From assembly GCA_003648575.1 (NCBI GenBank), contig QMPN01000209.1, positions 1 to 5,490 of the forward strand: DNA of 5,490 nucleotides, in the 5' to 3' direction. The position numbers were made by a program, and so were the translations under genes. Positions 1 to 5,490 of the stretch are shown here, piece by piece. The stretch is from Bacteroidota bacterium. Lineage in GTDB: Bacteria > Bacteroidota > Bacteroidia > Bacteroidales > B18-G4. Positions within the stretch are counted from its first letter, which is position 1. Every line of letters begins with the position of its first letter. The notes below the pieces were generated by a model. The model was not told the DNA's origin, did not search any database, and saw only the letters and a list, made by a program, of their open reading frames with translations.

Positions 1-166
1 CCGAAAGCGTCGACCTTTTAAACACATACGAGCCAGCTGATAGCTCATCTAATCTTTCTACCAATTTGCCATTGATATTGTAGAAGGATAGGCTTGCATT
101 TTTTACGGAGCCTGCAATTTCTATGGTTGCATTTTCGCTGATGGGATTTGGATATATCCTTAGCAA
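1..166 (-). other. Type IX secretion C-terminal sorting domain (Por secretion tail), incomplete
   Basis: This is the tail of the M1 peptidase, from about residue 577 to the last visible codon 631. It opens with the characteristic LRIYPNP (Y581-P584), followed by a strand (NATIEIAG), then SLSFYNINGKLVERL and a further strand, which is the usual layout of the type A T9SS sorting domain. Such domains are normally 70-80 residues long and end in a Gly-x-Tyr-x-(hydrophobic) strand with a basic residue near the end. That last segment, perhaps 20-25 residues, lies outside the window. By family knowledge the domain takes the protein across the outer membrane through the T9SS and is then removed, leaving the enzyme released or surface-anchored. 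Which of the two applies cannot be seen. Confidence 0.85.
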
Positions 167-1894
167 TTCATCATGAACAGGAGCATTTTCATGAAGGCCC
201 ACGGGAATATCAGGCTTGTAGTCTTTGTTGCAAAGGATCCAATCGTCCGGATCAGGCTGGATCATAATGACCTCGCCGGGAACCTTAACAGTATATACCT
301 GGTAGATCTCATCGTTCCATATTCTAACTGTAGTATCCGCTCCGCCGGCAAAGAAGAGCCTCACATCCATAGGCATGGTAAACAAAGGTCGGTGCCCCGA
401 GTTCTCCTGCACCTGCCAGATAAGGAAAGCCACGCTGTCGCCACGGTTTTCGAAATTATAATCATATTCCGGATAATACGCATCATATACCCATTGCTCA
501 AAGAAATATCCAAGATCTTCCCCGGAGACATCTTCACAAACCTGTTGCAGGTCTTCCGTGGTGGCCTGCCCATACATCAGGTCCGGGTCGGTAGCATAAG
601 TATGTATGCAATCCCAGAAAACACTATCGTCAAGAGCGCCCCGAAGCATATGCAAGACATAGGCCCCCTTGTCGTAGATAATGGTCTGAAAAACATTAAA
701 GGTATCACTGGCATTCTCCAGGTACAATGTCCCTCCGCTGTAATATTCGAAGCTCTGCACATAATTTTTATATGCCGCAGCACCATCCACGGCCTCAACG
801 TAAACAGCCTCTGAATAGCTGGCAAAACCCTCATTCAACCAGCCATGATGCCAGTCCTTGCAGGTGATCATATCGCCAAACCACATATGGCCCAGCTCAT
901 GCACAGAGATCAAAAACCATGAAGGCTGCAGGGTATTTTGTATTGTGTTGGTCTGGTTTTCGATGGCACCATAGTAGCCCAGCTGTGTCATACCATATTT
1001 CTCTGCTGAGAATGGGTATTCACCAAATTTTTCTGAAAACACATTCAATGCCAGGGGAAGATCTTGCACCCCTTCCTGGGCAGTAGCCAGATCCTGGGCA
1101 AACACATAATAATCGATGGGATATTGCTCACCATATATGCCAGTATAATCCTGTGTAAATTTGGCATAATTGGATATAGCGGCCATCACATAATAGGTTA
1201 CGATGGGATAGCGGTGACGCCATTGATAGGTCTTCTCCGTGCCATTATCAATAACGTTTTCGAGCATACCATTGGATATGGCGATGACCTCCCGTCCATT
1301 CATTTCCTTAAAAGGAATGGTGATATCGACATATACCGAATCCGGCTTATCCGAGGGGCCATCCTTGCAAGGATACCAGTAGTGGGCCAGGTAAGGCGTC
1401 GACAAAGTGGCGATCACCGGTTCATCTCCATGATGGGTCTCATAGCGTAATCCTTTATAACCTCCCGCCATGACAGGCACACCCTCATAGTCGATCACCA
1501 CCTGCAGCTGGTCGCCGGGATTGTACATCGCATCCAGTGTGATCATAATGGAATCGCCGATCTGGTTGAAAAAAAGTACATCACCGGAAACGCTGTTCAC
1601 CTTCAGGGAGCTGTTCAGGCTCAGACGGATCTCATCGAGCTGACTTGCCGCGGGTTCGAAATTACAGGTGACTAGCCCATGAATATATGCTGAGACGATG
1701 GCGATAGACAGATCGAGGTAATAGAAGGTAACATCCATATTGGTGTCGGGGATAAATTTCTCGCTGTAGCGGATAAATTCTTTGAAAGTCTCCCATTCGT
1801 ATCCCTGCTGTATGCTCAAGGCCTTGGGACGCTGGGCCTGTGCCATGATGACGCTAAATAGTATGAATACGGAAATAAAAAATAGCTTTTTCAT
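1..1894 (-). CDS. Secreted M1-family zinc aminopeptidase with T9SS sorting tail (C-terminus cut by window edge)
   Basis: Reading the minus strand from ATG at 1894-1892 gives 631 codons with no stop or frameshift; the gene leaves the window at base 1. Residues 1-20 are a Sec signal peptide (MKK, hydrophobic run, AQA before Gln21) without a lipobox Cys. An N-terminal beta domain ends near the M1 hallmark W173-Y-P-C-K-D-G-P-S-D-K183. The exopeptidase motif reads GAIEN (309-313), with Ile where Met is usual. The zinc site is complete: HELGH at 332-336 (ligands H332, H336; catalytic E333) and the third ligand E355 in NEGFASY. Y407 in IIYDKGAY is the expected transition-state tyrosine. FFEQW (464-468) closes the catalytic domain. 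The large C-terminal helical domain of PepN-like M1 enzymes is absent; a short beta region leads to a sorting domain beginning at YPNP (581-584). Expected role: zinc-dependent removal of N-terminal residues from peptides outside the cell or at its surface. In-frame TGA nine bases upstream supports this start. Family assignment is very secure; substrate is unknown. Confidence 0.95.
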   Translation of the reverse strand, partial: MKKLFFISVFILFSVIMAQAQRPKALSIQQGYEWETFKEFIRYSEKFIPDTNMDVTFYYLDLSIAIVSAYIHGLVTCNFEPAASQLDEIRLSLNSSLKVNSVSGDVLFFNQIGDSIMITLDAMYNPGDQLQVVIDYEGVPVMAGGYKGLRYETHHGDEPVIATLSTPYLAHYWYPCKDGPSDKPDSVYVDITIPFKEMNGREVIAISNGMLENVIDNGTEKTYQWRHRYPIVTYYVMAAISNYAKFTQDYTGIYGEQYPIDYYVFAQDLATAQEGVQDLPLALNVFSEKFGEYPFSAEKYGMTQLGYYGAIENQTNTIQNTLQPSWFLISVHELGHMWFGDMITCKDWHHGWLNEGFASYSEAVYVEAVDGAAAYKNYVQSFEYYSGGTLYLENASDTFNVFQTIIYDKGAYVLHMLRGALDDSVFWDCIHTYATDPDLMYGQATTEDLQQVCEDVSGEDLGYFFEQWVYDAYYPEYDYNFENRGDSVAFLIWQVQENSGHRPLFTMPMDVRLFFAGGADTTVRIWNDEIYQVYTVKVPGEVIMIQPDPDDWILCNKDYKPDIPVGLHENAPVHDELLRIYPNPISENATIEIAGSVKNASLSFYNINGKLVERLDELSAGSYVFKRSTLS

Positions 1895-1900
1895 AAGTGA

Positions 1901-2836
1901 TCAATAAAGTTTTTCCCGTTTTATCAGGTATGGATGCAGCACCTGGGCGAAGCCTGCATTGATGTCGGCAGGAACAAAGTCGATCATATATTTTCCACAC
2001 CTCAGCTTGAGCTCTTTCACGAATTCACCCACGCCCTCAACATATTGCTTCCGCAGCTCGCCGGGGTTCAGTTTCAGCTCTTCCCCACTTTCCATATCAA
2101 TAAACTTATGGGGACGGTTCTCAAAGTCGAATTCAATCTCTTTTGCGCGGTCTACCACATGAAAAAGGATCACTTCATGTTTATTATACCTGAGGTGCTG
2201 CAGGGCAGAAAACATCTCATCCAGGTCGCCATCGCGCTCCAGCATATCACTGAATATCACCACCAGGGAGCGCTTGTGTATCATATCGGCTATCTGATGC
2301 AGGGCATCCGATGCACGCGTCGGTTTACGTTCATTATTAGCTATTGGCTCCAGCATCTTTTCCATTTCGGAGTACAGGTACTTCATATGAACGGAAGTAG
2401 ACCTTGCCGTGGTGCTCAGCTCTATCTTATCGGAAAACAGGCTGAGGCCAACGGCATCGCGTTGCTTTTGCAGTAAGTTGATCAGCGCAGCAGCAGCATA
2501 GATAGAAAATGTGATCTTGTTTGGCTTATCGATACTAACATCCGGCATCACCGGGAAGTACATGGAACTGGAATTGTCGATGATGATATGGCAGCGAAGG
2601 TTGGTCTCCTCCTCATAGCGCTTTACGTAGAGCTTTTCCGTACGACCAAAAAGTTTCCAGTCGATATGCTTGGTCGACTCTCCGCTATTGTATTGCCTGT
2701 GTTCGGCAAATTCAACCGAAAAACCATGAAACGGGCTTTTGTGCAGGCCGGTAATAAATCCTTCTACCACCTGGCGGGCGATAAACTCAAGTGAGCCAAA
2801 CTGCTGAAGCCTGTTATGATCTATCGAATATGGCAT
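1901..2836 (-). CDS. DUF58 / von Willebrand A-like MIDAS protein
   Basis: A complete 311-residue protein without signal peptide or membrane segment, so cytoplasmic. The DUF58 signature is clear at residues 38-77: a G-F-S-V-E-F-A-E-H-R-x-Y segment, then GES-x-x-HIDWKLFGRTEKLYVKRYEEE. It runs straight into a vWA-like fold with an apparently intact metal-ion-dependent adhesion site: D87-x-S89-x-S91 in IIIDNSSSM, T173 in the KPTRASDAL segment, and D197 in VVIFSD. The family is commonly linked to MoxR AAA+ ATPases and is thought to take part in chaperone-like or metal-insertion complexes, but no MoxR gene is visible here and the exact function is unknown. The start is fixed by an in-frame TAA only six bases upstream of ATG. 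Its neighbour trxA ends behind a hairpin terminator; downstream, the M1 peptidase starts six bases after the TGA, suggesting one transcript for the two. Unlike many DUF58 proteins it has no N-terminal transmembrane pair, placing it with the short soluble type. Confidence 0.93.
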   Translation of the reverse strand: MPYSIDHNRLQQFGSLEFIARQVVEGFITGLHKSPFHGFSVEFAEHRQYNSGESTKHIDWKLFGRTEKLYVKRYEEETNLRCHIIIDNSSSMYFPVMPDVSIDKPNKITFSIYAAAALINLLQKQRDAVGLSLFSDKIELSTTARSTSVHMKYLYSEMEKMLEPIANNERKPTRASDALHQIADMIHKRSLVVIFSDMLERDGDLDEMFSALQHLRYNKHEVILFHVVDRAKEIEFDFENRPHKFIDMESGEELKLNPGELRKQYVEGVGEFVKELKLRCGKYMIDFVPADINAGFAQVLHPYLIKREKLY

Positions 2837-2842
2837 GCATGC
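2833..2842. repeat. 10-bp perfect palindrome over the DUF58 start codon
   Basis: GCATGCATGC is its own reverse complement and contains the DUF58 ATG (2836-2834) plus a second ATG four bases earlier in another frame. It is short enough to arise by chance. It is recorded because it sits exactly on the initiation site and 17 bases past the T-tract of the trxA hairpin; any role as an operator or in start-site structure is speculation. Confidence 0.3.
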
Positions 2843-2858
2843 TTATTTCAGGGTATGC

Positions 2859-2888
2859 AAAAAGACGCACAATACTGCACGTCTCTTC
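2859..2888 (-). terminator. Rho-independent terminator after trxA
   Basis: On the minus strand, AGACGTGC (2884-2877) pairs with GTGCGTCT (2870-2863) over an 8-bp stem (six Watson-Crick pairs and two G-U pairs) around the 6-base loop AGTATT, and TTTT follows at 2862-2859. The T-tract can also pair with the purines at 2888-2885, lengthening the stem. It starts 29 bases after the thioredoxin stop, where a terminator would be expected. The opposite strand has no T-run after the hairpin, so the signal is one-directional. Stability is moderate, and because the DUF58 start is only 22 bases beyond the T-tract, some read-through is plausible. Confidence 0.65.
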
Positions 2889-2913
2889 ACAGGATTGTGA
2901 TATGGAGTTTTTA

Positions 2914-3231
2914 TTAAAGCAGCTTTTCGAGCTTACCTTCCAGCACCTGCTTTGGCACGGCACCAACTTGTTTGTCGACCTGCTCTCCACCTTTGAAGAA
3001 TAAGATTGTGGGGATATTCCTGATCCCGAATTTCGTGGTTACGCCAGGATTGCTGTCTACATTCAGTTTACCTACAACAGCCTTGCCGTTGTATTCTTCA
3101 CCCAATTGGTTCACGATCGGACCTACCATGCGGCATGGTCCACACCATTCTGCCCAAAAATCAACAATAACAGGTTTATCTGACTGGAGTACGAGCTCCT
3201 CAAAATTAGCGTCGGTAAATTCTAAAGCCAT
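2914..3231 (-). CDS. trxA: Thioredoxin
   Basis: A complete 105-residue protein, the standard length for a single-domain thioredoxin. The active site is W29-C30-G31-P32-C33 in FWAEWCGPCRMVGPI. The buried acid D24 (VDFW) and the cis-proline P74 (RNIPTILFF) are both present, as is the conserved FKGGE turn and G90. There is no signal peptide, so it is the cytoplasmic protein that reduces disulfides in target proteins and is itself recharged by thioredoxin reductase (not in this window). The start is the only reasonable one: an in-frame TAA lies nine bases upstream of ATG and the next Met is residue 35, beyond the active site. The bases before ATG are A-rich with no Shine-Dalgarno, typical of Bacteroidota. 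It ends in two consecutive in-frame TAA codons (2916-2911) followed by a hairpin terminator. It lies 92 bases downstream of dnaE with its own promoter candidate in the gap. Confidence 0.98.
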   Translation of the reverse strand: MALEFTDANFEELVLQSDKPVIVDFWAEWCGPCRMVGPIVNQLGEEYNGKAVVGKLNVDSNPGVTTKFGIRNIPTILFFKGGEQVDKQVGAVPKQVLEGKLEKLL

Positions 3232-3268
3232 TTTTCTAATTTATTAGGATTAAACAATATTGAAACTG

Positions 3269-3296
3269 CAAAAATAAGGTTTTATTTCATTGCAAG
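3269..3296 (-). promoter_or_regulatory. Bacteroidota-type promoter upstream of trxA
   Basis: TATTTTTG (3276-3269) is an exact match to the Bacteroidota -7 element TAnnTTTG recognised by the primary sigma factor of this phylum. A TTG (3295-3293) stands 16 bases upstream as the -33 element; this is slightly shorter than the usual spacing of about 17-23. Transcription would begin roughly at 3262-3263, leaving a leader of about 30 AT-rich bases before the trxA ATG at 3231. The -7 match is strong, but the region is AT-rich, so a chance match remains possible. No convincing terminator for dnaE is seen in the same gap, so trxA may also receive read-through from dnaE. Confidence 0.55.
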
Positions 3297-3323
3297 GGAA
3301 ACGAAATTACATTCGATCCTACA

Positions 3324-5490
3324 TTAATTCAATTTATAGCGGATATCTGGAATTTGTTGCATTTCCCGGATAAAATGCACCGGGTTTACGGCATTATTCC
3401 GGGGCTGCATCATCAGGCTGGTCTTGCTCTCATGGTCTTCCACACGGATCTTCACCAGGCAGTTTCCTTTTTTAGCTTTGATGATCTTTTTCAGTAATCC
3501 TATCAGCTCCGCGCTCACCTCCTCGGCCCTTAATGTCAGGGTGATGCTCTTGGTATGTTTCTCCAGCGCTTCGGCCAGCAGGCTGAGGTTTACCACCTTC
3601 ACCTCGAGCTGGTCCTTCCCTCCCCTTCTGAGCTGTACCCTGACCTGCGCCATAACATTGAAACCCTCCACGAGGAAGTGTTTCAGCTTGAGGTAATCTT
3701 CTGAAAAGAGAAAGAATTTTTTGCTGTCATTGAAATCCTCCAACATAAAGGATCCATATGGCTTTCCGGTCTGCGTCATCCTTTCCTGTGCCCCGGTTAT
3801 CATTCCTGCCAGAGTGACCACACGATTGAAATATTTTTTTGGGTCAGCGAAGAGGTCAGCGAGGTTTGTATCGCAAAAATTATCGATCTCCAGTTTAAAG
3901 TCGTCCAGGGGATGCCCTGAAATATAAAAGCCGGTCACCTCCTTCTCTTTCCTGAGTTGCTCTATCTTGGTATAGGGGTTGCAATCGGGCATTTCAGGGT
4001 CGGGTGCTTCCGCCTCACTGTCTTCTCCAAAGAGGGACTGCTGTGCCGAATTTTTCTTTTCCTGGTAGTTGCCTCCATGCCTGATCACCTTTTCGAGGAA
4101 GATGGTGTCGTCGGTATTCTGGCGATGGAAGAACTGCGCCCTGTGGGTACCCTCGAAGCCATCGAATGCCCCTGCCTTGGCGAGTGCCTCAAAGCAGGAT
4201 TTGTTTACGGCCCGCAGGTCGACCCGCTTGGCCATATCGAATATATTCAGGAAGGGTCCGTTTTCATTTTTCTCGGCGAGGATGGCCATAACGGCAGATT
4301 CACCAACACCTTTGATGGCGCCCATACCAAAGCGTATGGTCCCGTCTTTGGTGACAGTAAAGTTAAAAGCACTTTCATTGACATCTGGTCCCAGCACATC
4401 GATGTTCTGTCGCTTACTCTCCTCAATGAACAGGGTGATCTTCTTAATGTCGTTGAGGTTATGCGTAAGCACAGCAGCCATGTATTCTGCCGGATAATGT
4501 GCTTTGAGATAAGCGGTTTGATAGGCGATCACTGAATAGGCAGCTGAATGGGATCTGTTGAAGCCATATTCGGCAAAGCGCTCCATGATGCCAAAGATCT
4601 CCTCGGCCTTTTCCTTTTCGATCTTTTTCTCGAGGGCCCCTTTGACAAACTCCACTTTCTGCGCCTGCATCGCCTCTATCTTTTTCTTTCCCATCGCCCT
4701 GCGGAGGATATCCGCTTTTCCGAGAGAGAAGCCCGCCATGATCTGTGCCGTTTGCATGATCTGTTCCTGGTATACCATGATGCCGAAGGTAGGTTTCAGG
4801 ATCTCTTCCAGCATGGGGTGCGGATAGATGACCTTTTCCTTACCATGTTTACGTTTGATATACACCTCGATAAACTGCATAGGGCCCGGGCGGTAGAGGG
4901 CGTTCATGGCGATCAGGTCTTCTATATCGGTAGGTTTCAGCTCTTTCAGGTGCCCGCGCATGCCTTCCGACTCAAACTGGAAGGTACCTATGGTTTCAGC
5001 ACGTTGGTAGAGTTGATAGGTCTGTTCATCATCAAAAGGGATCTCATCGATGTTGATATCGATGCCTTCGCTAACCTTTACATTGGCAATAGCATCCTTA
5101 ATGATTGAAAGGGTTTTTAATCCGAGGAAGTCCATCTTCAGCATGCCAACACTTTCCACCATCTTGCCCTCATACTGTGTCACCATGAGGTCAGAATCTT
5201 TAGCGGTGCTGAGGGGTAGGTGTTCGATGAGATTATCCGGCCCGATGATCACTCCGCAGGCATGTGTTCCGGTATGCCGTGCCGATCCTTCCAGTGTTTC
5301 CGCAAAGACGAGTGTCTTCTTTTCAAGCTCACTGCCTTTTTTCTTGATATCTGCCAGCTCAGGCACTTCCTTATAGGCAGCCCGCAGGGTGATCCCCGGC
5401 CTTTCCGGTACCAGCTTAGCCAGCCTGTCGGCATCGGGCAGTGGAAGCTTGAGCACACGAGCCACGTCGCGGATAGCACTCTTGGCTGCC
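3324..5490 (-). CDS. dnaE: DNA polymerase III alpha subunit, C-terminal part (N-terminus beyond window edge)
   Basis: This is the catalytic subunit of the replicative polymerase. The visible 721 codons are open to the right edge, starting AAKSAIRDVARVLKLP, a segment that in DnaE lies just after the first two catalytic aspartates, so these and the PHP domain are outside the window. The GTG at 5465-5463 is an internal valine codon, not a start. Counting from the first complete codon: the RHTGTHACGV motif is at 71-80; the third catalytic aspartate is D120 in KMDFLGLKTL; the fingers include the nucleotide-binding segment LRRAMGKKK (about 262-270) and GFNRSHSAAY (309-318). A helix-hairpin-helix region follows (about 350-445, with IKGVGESA). 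QQSLF (483-487) fits the beta-clamp-binding motif, then GFYISGHPLDDF and an OB-fold (about 556-640), and a C-terminal tail domain. The acidic stretch after QQSLF is a linker. TAA at 3326-3324 ends it. It is the DnaE1 type, not PolC (no exonuclease insert and DnaE-type domain order). Confidence 0.98.
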   Translation of the reverse strand, partial: AAKSAIRDVARVLKLPLPDADRLAKLVPERPGITLRAAYKEVPELADIKKKGSELEKKTLVFAETLEGSARHTGTHACGVIIGPDNLIEHLPLSTAKDSDLMVTQYEGKMVESVGMLKMDFLGLKTLSIIKDAIANVKVSEGIDINIDEIPFDDEQTYQLYQRAETIGTFQFESEGMRGHLKELKPTDIEDLIAMNALYRPGPMQFIEVYIKRKHGKEKVIYPHPMLEEILKPTFGIMVYQEQIMQTAQIMAGFSLGKADILRRAMGKKKIEAMQAQKVEFVKGALEKKIEKEKAEEIFGIMERFAEYGFNRSHSAAYSVIAYQTAYLKAHYPAEYMAAVLTHNLNDIKKITLFIEESKRQNIDVLGPDVNESAFNFTVTKDGTIRFGMGAIKGVGESAVMAILAEKNENGPFLNIFDMAKRVDLRAVNKSCFEALAKAGAFDGFEGTHRAQFFHRQNTDDTIFLEKVIRHGGNYQEKKNSAQQSLFGEDSEAEAPDPEMPDCNPYTKIEQLRKEKEVTGFYISGHPLDDFKLEIDNFCDTNLADLFADPKKYFNRVVTLAGMITGAQERMTQTGKPYGSFMLEDFNDSKKFFLFSEDYLKLKHFLVEGFNVMAQVRVQLRRGGKDQLEVKVVNLSLLAEALEKHTKSITLTLRAEEVSAELIGLLKKIIKAKKGNCLVKIRVEDHESKTSLMMQPRNNAVNPVHFIREMQQIPDIRYKLN

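Noticed and set aside
173..814. Open frame of 213 codons on the plus strand
   Set aside because: It lies wholly antisense to the M1 peptidase, covering its catalytic region; the translation shows no recognisable domain and the minus-strand frame has a complete zinc site.
1064..1450. Open frame of 128 codons on the plus strand
   Set aside because: Antisense shadow of the M1 peptidase N-terminal half; no domain signature and no promoter or start context of its own.
1..1900. Possible disrupted or frameshifted M1 gene
   Set aside because: I followed the frame codon by codon from 1894 to base 2; there is no stop or shift, and the GAIEN, HEXXH, third-ligand Glu, catalytic Tyr and YPNP motifs all lie in one frame.
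1934..2476. Open frame of 180 codons on the plus strand
   Set aside because: Antisense to the DUF58 gene, whose MIDAS residues are all intact on the minus strand.
3297..3323. Possible terminator after dnaE (GGATCGAAT...ATTTCGTTTCC on the minus strand)
   Set aside because: The pairing needs bulges, the stem is short and AT-rich, and no T-run follows it, so it is not a convincing terminator.
3957..5108. Two long plus-strand frames (3957-4535 and 4548-5108)
   Set aside because: Both are antisense to highly conserved dnaE sequence; long antisense frames are common opposite well-conserved coding sequence and these have no family resemblance.
5463..5465. GTG as a possible start of dnaE
   Set aside because: The frame is open upstream to the window edge and encodes the conserved AAKSAIRDVARV segment, so this GTG is an internal valine codon.
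1..5490. Defence system, mobile element, CRISPR array or RNA gene
   Set aside because: All of the window except gaps of 92, 77 and 6 bases is accounted for by four recognisable genes; no repeats of useful length, integrase, transposase or tRNA-like structure was seen on either strand.

Overview
The window looks like an ordinary chromosomal segment from a member of the Bacteroidota. Three things point there: a secreted peptidase ending in a type IX secretion (T9SS) sorting domain, a promoter matching the Bacteroidota -7 consensus TAnnTTTG, and start codons preceded by A-rich sequence with no Shine-Dalgarno motif. The gene order dnaE - trxA - DUF58 is also one I recall from this phylum. A T9SS tail suggests a T9SS-bearing lineage (for example Chitinophagia, Saprospiria, Flavobacteriia or some Bacteroidales); the sequence does not let me go to genus.

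All four genes are on the minus strand, so they read from right to left. At the right edge, 3324-5490 is the C-terminal 721 codons of the replicative DNA polymerase III alpha subunit (dnaE). A 92-base gap holding a good promoter leads to a complete 105-residue thioredoxin (trxA, 2914-3231). Thioredoxin ends in tandem stop codons followed by a hairpin with a T-tract (2859-2888). Then comes a complete 311-residue DUF58/von Willebrand A-like protein (1901-2836). Six bases beyond its stop starts a secreted M1-family zinc aminopeptidase (2-1894). That gene is open for all 631 visible codons and runs off the left edge inside its sorting domain.

The window has two transcriptional halves. dnaE and trxA are housekeeping genes (replication and disulfide reduction), with trxA probably also transcribed from its own promoter. 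The DUF58 gene and the M1 peptidase gene are almost touching and in the same reading frame, so they are very probably co-transcribed, although no functional link between a cytoplasmic MIDAS protein and an exported peptidase is established here. No gene-free stretch exceeds 92 bases. I see no RNA genes, mobile elements, CRISPR arrays or long repeats, and no evidence of a novel defence or biosynthetic system. The most useful loose ends are the terminator just upstream of the DUF58 start, the tight DUF58-M1 junction, and the unusual short M1 architecture.
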